Source: Pseudomonas sp. KUIN-1
Lineage (GTDB): Bacteria > Pseudomonadota > Gammaproteobacteria > Pseudomonadales > Pseudomonadaceae
Assembly: GCF_009176725.1 (NCBI RefSeq)
Contig: NZ_AP020337.1
Location: 248,001-312,000 of the forward strand
Length of the DNA: 64,000 bases
Reading direction: 5' to 3'
The notes under the pieces are model-generated. The model made no database searches and was not told the origin of the DNA. It was given only the letters and a program-made list of their open reading frames with translations. The position numbers were made by a program, and so were the translations under genes. How positions within the stretch are numbered: position 1 is the stretch's first letter; every line of letters begins with the position of its first letter. Below, in pieces: positions 54,419 to 63,547 of this stretch.

Positions 54419-55203
54419 TGTCGGATGCATTGATACGTCTGGACAAGGTTGCCGTTACGCTTTCCGGACAAAACGTCCTGGATGACATCCAGTTGAGCGT
54501 CAAACCCGGCGAGATCGTCACCCTGATCGGCCCCAACGGTGCCGGCAAGACCACGCTGGTGCGTGCGGTGCTGGGGCTGCTCAAGCCTGACTACGGGACC
54601 GTCTGGCGCAAGCCGAAACTGCGTGTCGGCTACATGCCGCAAAAGCTGCATGTGGACCAGACGCTGCCGCTGTCGGTGCTGCGTTTCCTGCGTCTGGTTC
54701 CCGGTGTGGATCGCACGGCCGCAGCGTCGGCGCTGGAAGAAGTCGGCGCCGGGAAAGTCATCGACAGCCCGATTCAGGGCATTTCCGGTGGCGAGATGCA
54801 GCGTGTTCTGCTGGCGCGTGCGTTGCTGCGCAAGCCTGAGTTGCTGGTCCTCGACGAACCGGTGCAGGGGGTCGATGTAGCGGGACAGGCCGAGCTGTAC
54901 AGCCTGATTACCCGGCTGCGCGACCGCCACCAGTGCGGCGTGCTGATGGTTTCCCACGATCTGCATCTGGTCATGAGCACCACCGATCAGGTGGTGTGCC
55001 TGAATCGCCATGTCTGCTGTTCCGGGCATCCCGAGCAGGTCAGCCATGACCCGGCGTTCGTCGAACTGTTCGGCAAGAACGCACAGAGCCTGGCGATCTA
55101 TCACCACCATCACGATCACGCCCACGATCTGCATGGCGCGGTGGTGAATGACGCTGCGACCTCTCACACTCACGTTCACGGAGACAGCTGCAAGCATGGC
55201 TGA
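54418..55203 (+). CDS. znuC: Zinc ABC transporter ATP-binding protein ZnuC
   Basis: ABC ATPase of 261 residues: Walker [10 protein letters not shown] near residue 40, signature [15 protein letters not shown] near residue 121, Walker [13 protein letters not shown] near residue 142 and the switch His in VSHDLHL. It has an unusual His-rich C-terminal tail (residues 225-261, with [11 protein letters not shown] and SHTHVHG and one Cys), which may bind zinc. ATG 54418 is translationally coupled to zur. It overlaps znuB by 8 nt. Confidence 0.95.
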   Translation: MSDALIRLDKVAVTLSGQNVLDDIQLSVKPGEIVTLIGPNGAGKTTLVRAVLGLLKPDYGTVWRKPKLRVGYMPQKLHVDQTLPLSVLRFLRLVPGVDRTAAASALEEVGAGKVIDSPIQGISGGEMQRVLLARALLRKPELLVLDEPVQGVDVAGQAELYSLITRLRDRHQCGVLMVSHDLHLVMSTTDQVVCLNRHVCCSGHPEQVSHDPAFVELFGKNAQSLAIYHHHHDHAHDLHGAVVNDAATSHTHVHGDSCKHG

Positions 55204-55984
55204 TTTTCTACTGTATGCCTTGCTCGCAGGCGTTGCGCTGGCCGTGGTCGCTGGCCCGCTGGGATCATTCGTGGTCTGGCGGCGCATGGCGTATTTCGGC
55301 GACACACTTTCCCACGCCGCGCTGCTCGGCGTCGCGCTGGGCTTCCTGCTGGATATCAGCCCGACCATCGCGGTGACGGTCGGCTGCCTGCTGCTGGCGG
55401 TGTTGCTGGTCACGTTGCAACAGCGCCAACCGCTGGCGTCGGACACGCTGCTGGGGATTCTCGCGCCAAGCACTTTGTCGCTGGGGCTGGTGGTGCTCAG
55501 TTTCATGCACGAAGTGCGCATCGACCTGATGGCCTACCTGTTCGGCGATCTGCTGGCCATCAGCCCGGCTGATCTGGGCTGGATTCTGGGCGGCAGCACG
55601 TTGGTGCTGGTGCTGATCGTCGCGCTGTGGCGCCCACTGCTGGCAATGACCGTGCATGAAGAACTGGCGCGGGTCGAAGGCCTGCCGGTTGCTACACTGC
55701 GCATGACCTTGATGCTGCTGATCGCCGTGGTGATCGCGGTTGCGATGAAAATCGTCGGTGTTCTGCTGATTACGTCGCTGTTGATCATCCCGGCAGCTGC
55801 GGCACAGCGTCACGCCCGTTCGCCGGAGCAAATGGCGCTGGGCGCGAGCCTGTTGGGCGTGATAGCCGTGTGTGCCGGGCTATCATTGTCCTGGTTCAAG
55901 GACACCCCTGCCGGACCGTCTATAGTGGTATCGGCTGCGGCGTTGTTCTTGCTCAGCTTTGTTCTACCCAGGCGAGCGGTGTAG
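55196..55984 (+). CDS. znuB: Zinc ABC transporter permease ZnuB
   Basis: Membrane permease of 262 residues in the ABC-3 family with about eight hydrophobic segments; motifs include [30 protein letters not shown] and [16 protein letters not shown]. It forms the zinc channel with ZnuC. ATG 55196 overlaps znuC by 8 nt, showing co-translation. It is followed 38 nt later by the lipoprotein gene. Confidence 0.95.
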   Translation: MADFLLYALLAGVALAVVAGPLGSFVVWRRMAYFGDTLSHAALLGVALGFLLDISPTIAVTVGCLLLAVLLVTLQQRQPLASDTLLGILAPSTLSLGLVVLSFMHEVRIDLMAYLFGDLLAISPADLGWILGGSTLVLVLIVALWRPLLAMTVHEELARVEGLPVATLRMTLMLLIAVVIAVAMKIVGVLLITSLLIIPAAAAQRHARSPEQMALGASLLGVIAVCAGLSLSWFKDTPAGPSIVVSAAALFLLSFVLPRRAV

Positions 55985-56022
55985 ACTTGCTCGTTTTTTG
56001 CGCAAACTAGAGAATCGCAGGA

Positions 56023-56739
56023 ATGAAGCCGTTCGCCCCACGCTATCTGCTGCTTGTCGCATTTTCCATCCTGCTGGGTGCCTGCCAGAGTGCGCCCACT
56101 GTCGAGACGCCTGCCTCCGAGGCCCAGCCTGATGCATTCGCTCAGCTTGAGCAGAACATCGCCGGCAATGAGTTGGCAACGGCCGAGGACCAATTGGCGG
56201 CGTTGCAGGCTGCCAATCCTGCCGACATCCGTCTGGAGCCTTTTCAGCGTCGTCTGGCCGAAGCCTATCTGAGCCGCAGTCAGATAAGCCTGCAGAAGGG
56301 CGACATGAACGCGGCGGCCTCTGCGCTGAGCCGTGCACGCGCCCTGATGCCCAAGGCACCGGCGCTGACCAGTGGCGTCAACGGCGCCATCGCCCATGCG
56401 CGCAAGGCCGAGCTGGAAAAAGCCGAAGCGGATTTGAAGGCGGCCGAGGCCAGAAGGGTTGCCAAGCTGATTGATCCATCAGCAGAAAGCACGACGGTTG
56501 AGCTCAAGATCGGCGATATGCCTGCATTGCGTCGTCAACTCGACGATATCGCAGCCGATACCGTAGCGTTCAACTGTGAAGTGCTGATGGTGGTGCCGCG
56601 CACCGAAGATTACCCTTGGCTGGCTACGTTGCTGACCAAGCGGGTGGTCAAGGCCAATCCGGATTTCGAACTGCAATTACGTCGTCAGATCGAGCGCAAT
56701 GAAAAAGCGCACATCATCCTCACGCCAGCGAAGTCCTGA
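56023..56739 (+). CDS. Putative lipoprotein with repeat-like helical domain
   Basis: Lipoprotein-like protein of 238 residues. The signal has the lipobox LLGAC (Cys21). The mature part is Ala/Glu-rich and helical, with tetratricopeptide-like helices (residues 40-115, AEAYLSRSQISLQKGDMNAAASALSRARALMP) and a compact C-terminal domain (about 150-230). The function is unknown; PA5502 holds this position in P. aeruginosa between znuB and metN. It follows znuB by 38 nt and may be in the same operon. Confidence 0.8.
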   Translation: MKPFAPRYLLLVAFSILLGACQSAPTVETPASEAQPDAFAQLEQNIAGNELATAEDQLAALQAANPADIRLEPFQRRLAEAYLSRSQISLQKGDMNAAASALSRARALMPKAPALTSGVNGAIAHARKAELEKAEADLKAAEARRVAKLIDPSAESTTVELKIGDMPALRRQLDDIAADTVAFNCEVLMVVPRTEDYPWLATLLTKRVVKANPDFELQLRRQIERNEKAHIILTPAKS

Positions 56740-56753
56740 GTCGATCCTTCAAG

Positions 56754-56879
56754 GCGGACGCAGAGCGTCCAGAACTGCATTCCCACGCGGAGCGTGAGGA
56801 ACGACAAGTGTTCGGGAGTATAAGCGGGGGGAGAGAGCGTCCGGAAAGGCGCTCCCACGCCGGAGCGTGGGAGCGATAA
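56754..56879. repeat. GC-rich palindromic repeats downstream of the lipoprotein gene
   Basis: Contains GGACGCAGAGCGTCC, GCATTCCCACGCGGAGCGTGAGG (reverse complement of the 29986 module) and the terminal hairpin GCTCCCACGC-cg-GAGCGTGGGAGC (56851-56873), which may act as a shared transcript-end structure with the convergent katE gene. Confidence 0.78.
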
Positions 56880-56896
56880 ACGCAAGCAGCGTCAGA

Positions 56897-59047
56897 TCAA
56901 GCCGGAACAGCCTTGGCTTTCACTTCACGATCCCACACACGGTGCTGAGCAATCGCGTGGAAGAACGGCTTGAACGATTTGCTATCGGACACCTCCAGCA
57001 GGCCCGCATCTTCTTCCAAACGTAGCAGACTCAGCAGCTCTTTGGCTTCCCCGGCAAAGGAGATGGCCTTGAGGTGCTTGTAGGCTTCGAGGATGAAGTG
57101 CAATGCCACGCCGTCGCCTTTCAGCGCTTCGATCGAAGCCTCGCCTCCCGGCACGAAGACTGCGTCGAACGCGACCGAAGGCAGGCCTTCAGCCGACGCA
57201 TCCACTGGCAGGCTCTGGCCGTCAGCTGTCTTGACCGGCGCGGAGGTCGGGCCCAGTACCTTGGCGTGTGCGCCTTCGGCAGTCAGTGCAGCCTTCATGG
57301 CTTCGACTGCTTTGCCGTTGACGCCGTCAGCCACGAGAATGGCAACCTTGCGCGAAACGATATCGCCAGACAGCAGGTTGACCTGGCTCAGCGCCGGCGA
57401 CTCTTTTACCGAAGTCTGACGCGCAGGTACGGTACCGGCAGCCGGTGCTGGCAAGCCGAGGTTGGCGGCTACACGCTTGGCCAGATCCATATCGATGTTA
57501 GCCAGAATCTCGTTGACCTGACGGGCACGAATGTATTCGCGCTCGACCTTGCCCAACTCGAAGCTGTAGGCCGCGATGATGTGCTCTTTCTCGTGGTGGC
57601 TCATGCTCTGGAAGAACAGGGTGGCCTGCGAGAAATGATCGCCGAACGACTCGCTGCGCTCACGCACCTTGTGCGCTTCAACACGCTCAGGGTAGGTCTC
57701 GAAGCCGCCATCTACCGGGCCGGCAGGGGTTTCCTTCGGCCAGCCGCCATCGATCGAGTTCGGCTCGTAGGACGCGCGGCCCTTGTCGATAGTGGTGCGA
57801 TGCTGTGCGTCACGCTGACCGTTGTGGTTCGGCGCAATCGGACGGTTGATCGGGATTTCGTGGAAGTTCGGCCCACCCAGACGGCTGATCTGCGTGTCGG
57901 TGTAGGAGAACAGGCGACCTTGCAGCAGCGGATCGTTGGAGAAATCGATACCCGGCACGATGTGGCCCGGGCAGAAGGCAACCTGCTCGGTCTCGGCAAA
58001 ATAGTTGTCCGGGTTACGGTTCAGGACCATCTTGCCCAGTGGGGTAACCGGTACCAGTTCTTCCGGGATGATCTTGGTCGGATCGAGCAGGTCGAAGTCG
58101 AACTTGTGCTCGTCTTCCTCGGCAACGATCTGTACACCCAGTTCCCATTCCGGGTAGTCGCCCATCTCGATGGACTCCCACAGGTCGCGGCGGTGGAAAT
58201 CGGTGTCCTTGCCGGCCAGCTTCTGCGCTTCGTCCCAGACCAGCGAGCACACGCCGAACTTGGGCTTCCAGTGGAACTTCACGAAGCTCGACTTACCTTC
58301 GGTGTTGATAAAGCGGAAGGTGTGGATGCCAAAGCCCTGCATGGTGCGCAGGCTTTTCGGGATCGCACGGTCGGACATGGTCCACAGCACCATGTGCGCG
58401 GATTCCGGCACCAGCGACACGAAGTCCCAGAAGGTGTCGTGAGCCGAGCCGCCAGTCGGGATTTCGTTGTGCGGCTCGGGTTTCACCGCGTGCACGAAGT
58501 CAGGAAACTTGATCGCGTCCTGAATGAAGAACACCGGCATGTTGTTGCCCACCAGGTCGAAGTTGCCTTCGTCGGTGTAGAGCTTGACGGCAAAGCCACG
58601 CACGTCACGCACGGTGTCGCCCGAGCCACGTGGGCCCTGAACGGTGGAGAAACGCACGAACACCGGGGTCTTCTTGCCCGGATCACGCAGGAAGCCCGCT
58701 TTACTCAGGGCGCCATGGTCTTCGTAAGTCTGGAAATAACCATGTGCTGCAGTACCGCGGGCGTGGACGATACGCTCCGGAATACGCTCATGGTCAAAGT
58801 GCGTGATCTTTTCACGCATGATGAAGTCTTCGAGCAGCGATGGGCCGCGGCTGCCGACTTTCAGGGTGTTCTGGTTATCGGAAATCTTGACGCCGTGGTT
58901 GGTGCGCAGGGCCTGCTGGGTCGCGTCCGAGCGAAACTGCTCGAGACTTTCCAGCTTTTCGTTGGTGTTGCCACGGTCCAGGGTGTCGGTACCTGCCATT
59001 TCGCTCTTGGGCGTTTCGGTTACAGGTGGTGCGTTCTTGCTAGCCAT
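56897..59047 (-). CDS. katE: Catalase HPII with C-terminal DJ-1/GATase-like domain
   Basis: Large-subunit monofunctional haem catalase of 716 residues, KatE/HPII class. The catalytic His is in [14 protein letters not shown] near residue 95 and the Asn in [13 protein letters not shown] near residue 168, the proximal haem Tyr in [14 protein letters not shown] near residue 382. A C-terminal class I GATase/DJ-1-like domain (about residues 555-710, [12 protein letters not shown]) is present, without a clear nucleophilic Cys. It detoxifies peroxide, usually in stationary phase. ATG 59047 has AAGGAG 7 nt upstream. It lies where P. aeruginosa has none (between PA5502 and PA5503). Confidence 0.94.
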   Translation of the reverse strand: MASKNAPPVTETPKSEMAGTDTLDRGNTNEKLESLEQFRSDATQQALRTNHGVKISDNQNTLKVGSRGPSLLEDFIMREKITHFDHERIPERIVHARGTAAHGYFQTYEDHGALSKAGFLRDPGKKTPVFVRFSTVQGPRGSGDTVRDVRGFAVKLYTDEGNFDLVGNNMPVFFIQDAIKFPDFVHAVKPEPHNEIPTGGSAHDTFWDFVSLVPESAHMVLWTMSDRAIPKSLRTMQGFGIHTFRFINTEGKSSFVKFHWKPKFGVCSLVWDEAQKLAGKDTDFHRRDLWESIEMGDYPEWELGVQIVAEEDEHKFDFDLLDPTKIIPEELVPVTPLGKMVLNRNPDNYFAETEQVAFCPGHIVPGIDFSNDPLLQGRLFSYTDTQISRLGGPNFHEIPINRPIAPNHNGQRDAQHRTTIDKGRASYEPNSIDGGWPKETPAGPVDGGFETYPERVEAHKVRERSESFGDHFSQATLFFQSMSHHEKEHIIAAYSFELGKVEREYIRARQVNEILANIDMDLAKRVAANLGLPAPAAGTVPARQTSVKESPALSQVNLLSGDIVSRKVAILVADGVNGKAVEAMKAALTAEGAHAKVLGPTSAPVKTADGQSLPVDASAEGLPSVAFDAVFVPGGEASIEALKGDGVALHFILEAYKHLKAISFAGEAKELLSLLRLEEDAGLLEVSDSKSFKPFFHAIAQHRVWDREVKAKAVPA

Positions 59048-59234
59048 CAGAGACTCCTTATCTCGCCCCAATCATTGAGTTGGGTTCGCTGAATACGACT
59101 TCCCTGGCGTAAGCGGGAAATCACGGTATCCATGAAGTGACCGGAGCAAAAAACAGCCGTTCCTTTTATTTTCAGCATACGATCACCAACGGTCGTGTTA
59201 TGCCCGTTGCGCAGGACAGCTGGTAAATAAATGC

Positions 59235-59263
59235 TAAGCACAGCGGGCCGGACAGGCTAAAAT
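59235..59263 (+). promoter_or_regulatory. Possible sigma-70 promoter of metNIQ
   Basis: TAAGCA at 59235-59240 and TAAAAT at 59258-59263 with 17-nt spacing lie in the 307-nt gap between katE and metN. The -35 is weak. After this, a leader with a GTGG/CCAC hairpin (59312-59327) and a T-run (59334-59339) precedes the metN GTG. I see no gene in the gap and no canonical SAM riboswitch. Confidence 0.35.
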
Positions 59264-59354
59264 GCGCGCCCGGCTTTATCCGGCCGAGGTAACGAAGCAG
59301 GTGGTGCTCTAGCCACTGCGCTGATTTTTTAACGCGCCCCACAAGGTTCGCTCC

Positions 59355-60362
59355 GTGATCGAGTTTCATAACGTCCACAAAACCTATCGGGTGGCAGGCA
59401 AGGAAATACCGGCCCTGCACCCCACCAGCCTGCGCGTCGACAGCGGCCAGGTGTTCGGCATCATCGGCCACTCCGGCGCGGGCAAAAGTACCCTGCTGCG
59501 CCTGATCAACCGCCTGGAAACCCCCAGTGGCGGACAGATCGTGGTCGATGGCGAAGACGTCACTGCGCTCGATGCCAACGGCCTGCGCCGCTTCCGCCAA
59601 CAGGTCGGGATGATCTTCCAGCACTTCAATCTGCTGGCGTCCAGAACCGTGGCCGACAACGTCGCCATGCCGCTGACCCTGGCAGGCGATATGCCGCGCA
59701 AGCAGATCGACCAGCGCGTGGCCGAATTGCTGGAACGGGTCGGGTTGTCCGATCACGCCAAGAAGTACCCGGCACAACTGTCGGGCGGCCAGAAGCAGCG
59801 CGTCGGCATCGCCCGTGCACTGGCCACCAAACCCAAAATCCTGCTGTGCGATGAAGCCACCAGCGCGCTGGACCCGCAGACCACTGCGTCGGTCTTGCAA
59901 CTGCTGGCCGAGATCAATCGCGAGCTGAAGCTGACCATCGTGCTCATCACCCATGAAATGGACGTGATTCGTCGCGTCTGCGATCAGGTGGCCGTCATGG
60001 ACGCCGGGGTGATTGTCGAGCATGGCAAGGTCGCTGATGTGTTTCTGCATCCGCAGCACGCCACGACCAGGCGCTTTGTGCAGGAAGACGAGCAGATCGA
60101 CGAAAACGAGCAGCGTGACGACTTCGCTCACGTTCAAGGCCGTATCGTGCGTCTGACGTTTCAGGGCGAGGCCACCTACGCGCCGTTGCTCGGCACGGTA
60201 GCGCGGGAAACCGGCGTCGATTACAGCATCCTTGCCGGTCGTATCGACCGCATCAAGGACACCCCTTACGGGCAGTTGACGCTGGCCGTCACCGGCGGCG
60301 ACATGGACGCTGCCTTCGCGCGCTTCACCGCCGCTGATGTTCATATGGAGGTGCTGCGCTGA
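59355..60362 (+). CDS. metN: Methionine ABC transporter ATP-binding protein
   Basis: ABC ATPase of 335 residues: Walker [10 protein letters not shown] near residue 37, signature [15 protein letters not shown] near residue 140, Walker [14 protein letters not shown] near residue 158, and a C-terminal NIL domain (about 255-335) that senses methionine. It energises D/L-methionine uptake with MetI and MetQ. The start is GTG at 59355. The stop overlaps the metI start by 1 nt (TGATG). Confidence 0.95.
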   Translation: MIEFHNVHKTYRVAGKEIPALHPTSLRVDSGQVFGIIGHSGAGKSTLLRLINRLETPSGGQIVVDGEDVTALDANGLRRFRQQVGMIFQHFNLLASRTVADNVAMPLTLAGDMPRKQIDQRVAELLERVGLSDHAKKYPAQLSGGQKQRVGIARALATKPKILLCDEATSALDPQTTASVLQLLAEINRELKLTIVLITHEMDVIRRVCDQVAVMDAGVIVEHGKVADVFLHPQHATTRRFVQEDEQIDENEQRDDFAHVQGRIVRLTFQGEATYAPLLGTVARETGVDYSILAGRIDRIKDTPYGQLTLAVTGGDMDAAFARFTAADVHMEVLR

Positions 60363-61036
60363 TGGACGCTTTTCTGAACCTGTTTTCCAATGTCGACTGG
60401 TACGAGATCTGGGTGGCCACTGGCGACACGCTGATCATGCTCGGTGTATCGCTCGGTTTCACCATCCTGCTCGGCCTGCCGCTGGGCGTGCTGATGTTTC
60501 TCACCTCGCCGCGTCAGTTGCTGGAGCACAAGCAGCTGTATGCGACGGTCGGGGTGATCGTCAACATGCTGCGCGCGCTGCCGTTCATCATCCTGCTGAT
60601 CGTGATGATGCCGTTGACCGAGATCATTACCGGTACGTCACTGGGCATCCTCGGCACCTTGCCGCCGCTGATCGCAGGCGCCACGCCGTTCTTTGCGCGT
60701 CTGGTAGAGACCGCACTGCGCGAAGTGGATCGCGGCATCATCGAAGCCACGCAGGCCATGGGCGCGACGACTCGGCAGATCATCGTCAAGGCACTGCTGC
60801 CCGAGGCGCGGCCGGGCATTCTGGCGGCGATCACGGTGACCGCCATTGCGCTTGTGTCGTTCACGGCCATGGCCGGTGCCGTGGGCGCTGGCGGGCTGGG
60901 CGACCTGGCGATCCGTTATGGTTATCAACGATTCCAGAACGATGTGATGTTCGTGACGGTCGTATTGTTGCTGGTGCTGGTGCAGATTCTGCAGACCATC
61001 GGCGACAGACTGGTCGCGCATTTCACACATCGTTGA
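60362..61036 (+). CDS. metI: Methionine ABC transporter permease
   Basis: Membrane permease of 224 residues with about five membrane segments and the ATPase-docking EAA loop IEATQAMGATTRQIIVKALLPEA near residue 128. It is the MetI partner of MetN and MetQ. ATG 60362 is coupled to metN by a 1-nt overlap. Confidence 0.95.
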   Translation: MDAFLNLFSNVDWYEIWVATGDTLIMLGVSLGFTILLGLPLGVLMFLTSPRQLLEHKQLYATVGVIVNMLRALPFIILLIVMMPLTEIITGTSLGILGTLPPLIAGATPFFARLVETALREVDRGIIEATQAMGATTRQIIVKALLPEARPGILAAITVTAIALVSFTAMAGAVGAGGLGDLAIRYGYQRFQNDVMFVTVVLLLVLVQILQTIGDRLVAHFTHR

Positions 61037-61053
61037 TCGAATCCGTTGGTATT

Positions 61054-61071
61054 GGCCCGCCTGTGCGGGCC
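61054..61071 (+). other. Hairpin just before the metQ ribosome binding site
   Basis: GGCCCGC (61054-61060) and GCGGGCC (61065-61071) form a perfect 7-bp stem with a 4-nt loop, ending 3 nt before AGGAG (61075-61079) in the 50-nt metI-metQ gap. It may stabilise a processed metQ mRNA. Confidence 0.55.
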
Positions 61072-61086
61072 CAAAGGAGTTGTTGC

Positions 61087-61860
61087 ATGAAAAAACTATT
61101 GGCCATATTCGCCGCTGTCACCGCCTTGTCCGCGCAGGCCAACGAAACTCTGACCGTCGCGGCCTCTGCCGTGCCGCACGCCGAGATCCTCGAGTTCGTC
61201 AAACCGACCCTGGCCAAAGAAGGCGTGGACCTGAACATCAAGGTGTTCAATGACTACATCCAGCCTAACGTGCAGGTGTCGCAGAACCGTATGGACGCGA
61301 ACTTCTTCCAGCACCAGCCGTACCTGGACGAGTTCAACAAGGGCAAAGGCACTGATCTGGTGGCTGTGGCCAAGGTTCACATCGAGCCTTTCGGCGCTTA
61401 CTCGGAGAAGTTCAAGACGCTGGCAGAGCTGCCCAATGATGCCAATGTCGCCCTGCCCAACGATGCCACCAACGAAGGCCGCGCCTTGCTGCTGCTGGCC
61501 AAGGCAGGCCTGATCACTCTCAAGGAACCGGGCAACATCCTGTCCAAGCCTTCGGATGTGGTGAATAACCCGAAAAACCTGAAATTCCGTGAACTGGAAG
61601 CGGCCACGCTGCCCCGCGTGCTGACTCAGGTCGATCTGGCGCTGATCAACACCAACTACGCTCTGAGCGCCAAGCTTGACCCGACCAAGGACGCGCTGAT
61701 CCTCGAAGGTGCCGATTCGCCCTACGCGAACATTCTGGTGGCCCGCCCGGACAACAAGGACTCGGACGCGATGAAGAAGCTGGTAGCCGCCTTGCAGAGC
61801 CCGGAAGTGAAAACCTTCCTGGCCGAGAAGTACAAAGGCGCGGTGTTGCCGGCGTTCTGA
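61087..61860 (+). CDS. metQ: Methionine-binding protein
   Basis: Periplasmic or lipid-tethered binding protein of 257 residues of the NlpA/MetQ family. The signal (residues 1-19, KKLLAIFAAVTALSAQA) has no lipobox Cys, so it is a soluble periplasmic protein rather than a lipoprotein. Family motifs are ASAVPHAEIL, FNDYIQPNVQV, ANFFQHQPYLDEFN and LINTNYAL. Third gene of metNIQ, with AGGAG well placed. Confidence 0.94.
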   Translation: MKKLLAIFAAVTALSAQANETLTVAASAVPHAEILEFVKPTLAKEGVDLNIKVFNDYIQPNVQVSQNRMDANFFQHQPYLDEFNKGKGTDLVAVAKVHIEPFGAYSEKFKTLAELPNDANVALPNDATNEGRALLLLAKAGLITLKEPGNILSKPSDVVNNPKNLKFRELEAATLPRVLTQVDLALINTNYALSAKLDPTKDALILEGADSPYANILVARPDNKDSDAMKKLVAALQSPEVKTFLAEKYKGAVLPAF

Positions 61861-61892
61861 TCTGATCGCACCTTGCGGTTCTCGCGCCAGCG

Positions 61893-62007
61893 CTCTGCGT
61901 CCCTTGCGACGCAGAGCGTCGGGCTGCATTCTGGAACGCTCTATCGCTCCCACGCTCTGCGCTCATAGTTATACATGCGCGTCGTGGGAGCGAGCTTGCT
62001 CGCGAAG
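61893..62007. repeat. Mixed intergenic repeats downstream of metQ
   Basis: GCGACGCAGAGCGTCGG (61905 onwards), GCATTCTGGAACG and CTCCCACGCTCTGCG belong to the GC-rich palindrome family, followed by the REP-like arm GTGGGAGCGAGCTTGCTCGCGAAG (61984-62007) with a degraded partner after 62040. No gene is present up to the SCO gene stop. Confidence 0.78.
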
Positions 62008-62105
62008 AGGCCGGTAAAGCCTCCAGGAAATAGAGCGTTTGGACCAAGTCGTCGTGAGCAATGCGGATCGCCGCCCCGGTTACTCCCGTAGGAATCTCAT
62101 AGGCC

Positions 62106-62738
62106 CTAATCCCTTCCCAGCAACCCCGGCAATTGCTTCACCAGCTTCCTGTTGTTCAGCGGTGCGCGGATAAAGCCGCGCTGCGTGCCGTCCGGGCCGA
62201 TCAGGGCCAGGTTACCGCTGTGGTCGACGAAGTAGTTCGGTTTACCGGTATCGGCCGGAATGAACGGGATGCTCACGGCACTGGCCAGTGTCTGGATATC
62301 AGCGACAGGTGCCGTCAGGCCGATGTACTGCGGGTCGAAGTAGCCCAGGTATTGCTTGAGCTGCTGCGGTGTGTCGCGGTTCGGGTCGACGCTGACCAGC
62401 ACTACCCGCATGCGCTTGACTGTCTCTTCGGGCAGCTCGGACCTGATCTGCTTGATCTGCGCCAGGGTCGTGGGGCAGATGTCCGGGCAGAAGGTGTAGC
62501 CGAAGAACATCAGCGTCCATTGGTCTTTCAAGCCATCAAGGGGCACGGCCGCGCCGTTCTGGTCGGTCATGCTCAGGGCCGGCAATTGGCGGCTTTTGGG
62601 GAGCAGGACAATACCGGCGTCGTTGAGCGCCGCCTGATCCTGTGAGCTGCGGCCGGGCAGCACCTGACTGAGAATCACACCCAGAATCAGGGCGACGATG
62701 GCGGCAGCAATGAAAACGCTTTTCTGAGTACGGGTCAT
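62106..62738 (-). CDS. SCO family copper-binding protein
   Basis: SCO1/SenC protein of 210 residues, anchored by one N-terminal membrane segment (residues 9-27). The copper site is intact: C-x3-C in FCPDICPTTLAQI (near residue 87) and the distal His in FVDHSGNLALIGPDG (near residue 170). SCO proteins load the CuA centre of cytochrome oxidase or act in periplasmic redox. Here it follows ctaG by 69 nt without oxidase subunit genes. In P. aeruginosa it ends the coxBA-ctaG-coxC-...-ctaAB-senC cluster (PA0105-PA0114). Confidence 0.9.
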   Translation of the reverse strand: MTRTQKSVFIAAAIVALILGVILSQVLPGRSSQDQAALNDAGIVLLPKSRQLPALSMTDQNGAAVPLDGLKDQWTLMFFGYTFCPDICPTTLAQIKQIRSELPEETVKRMRVVLVSVDPNRDTPQQLKQYLGYFDPQYIGLTAPVADIQTLASAVSIPFIPADTGKPNYFVDHSGNLALIGPDGTQRGFIRAPLNNRKLVKQLPGLLGRD

Positions 62739-62807
62739 GGTGTCAGTGCGAGTAGTGATCGGCGTGCGGCCGGGGATGATGGCCTATATTGCGCGCCGAG
62801 CCTAGGT

Positions 62808-63299
62808 CTAGGGCGTGGTGACATCGAACAGCGTATAGGCCAGCGTCAGGTGTTTTACATCGTCGGGCATGTCCCGGTCGATGATGAAGCGTACCGGCAT
62901 CTCGATGCGCTCGCCCGGCTGCAATGTCTGTTGCGTGAAGCAGAAACATTCGGTCTTGTGAAACCACGCAGCCGCTTTTCCGGGTGAAATACCCGGGACG
63001 GCCTGGGCTTTCATCGGTCTGTCGGTCGGGTTCTGCGCGATGAAGATCATCTCGTTGACCGTGCCGGGATGGACCTGCATCTGGCTGGCCTGTGGATAAA
63101 ACGCCCAGGTCATTCCGGCAACGTTGCTGGCGGTGAACTGCACTTCGACCTGGCGCGAAGCGTCCTCACCCGGTAGGGCATTGTCATGTCCGGTCAGCAC
63201 GCCATAGAGCGACGGCAATGCCAATCCACCTATCAGCATGATCACTATTAAGCACGTCAAACGCAGGACGAGCCGTTTGGACAAAAGAGGCTGGCTCAT
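62808..63299 (-). CDS. ctaG: CtaG/Cox11-like copper chaperone, reduced
   Basis: Membrane-anchored Cox11-like protein of 163 residues, shorter than the usual 180-200. The signature CFCFTQQTLQPGE (residues 119-131) and the last strand LTLAYTLFDV are present, and the N-terminal membrane segment is intact. The third conserved Cys, expected in the PLYxxFCxxTG stretch after the membrane segment, is missing (the sequence there reads PSLYGVLTGHD). The family inserts copper into the CuB site of aa3 oxidase. It is the first gene of its operon: the next gene upstream is divergent, so no coxBA precedes it. The 248-nt gap upstream shows no gene. Confidence 0.85.
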   Translation of the reverse strand: MSQPLLSKRLVLRLTCLIVIMLIGGLALPSLYGVLTGHDNALPGEDASRQVEVQFTASNVAGMTWAFYPQASQMQVHPGTVNEMIFIAQNPTDRPMKAQAVPGISPGKAAAWFHKTECFCFTQQTLQPGERIEMPVRFIIDRDMPDDVKHLTLAYTLFDVTTP

Positions 63300-63547
63300 G
63301 CGTGGCTCACTTTTTTATGTCGGACAGCGTGTCGAAAGAGCTGCGGGCGACTTCAGAGTAGCCTGCTTATTCAAAACGCGAGCTGCAGCGCGCCCGCATG
63401 GCCGGGCACGGCAGCGGTATATAGCCAATGTATCTAAATGTGAGTCACATATAGCAAAACCGTCTTAGGCGTTTAGTTAAGCAAGCTAACGTATGACTTT
63501 CCATCAACCAACCACGGGGCCTGACGCCTCCAGGAGTCCCAGCAGCC

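Noticed and set aside
57074..59092. A 672-codon open frame opposite katE
   Set aside because: Antisense shadow with no recognisable domain; katE is intact on the minus strand.
59048..59354. SAM riboswitch before metN
   Set aside because: A T-run and a small hairpin exist, but no four-way junction pattern of an S-box or other SAM aptamer could be made out.
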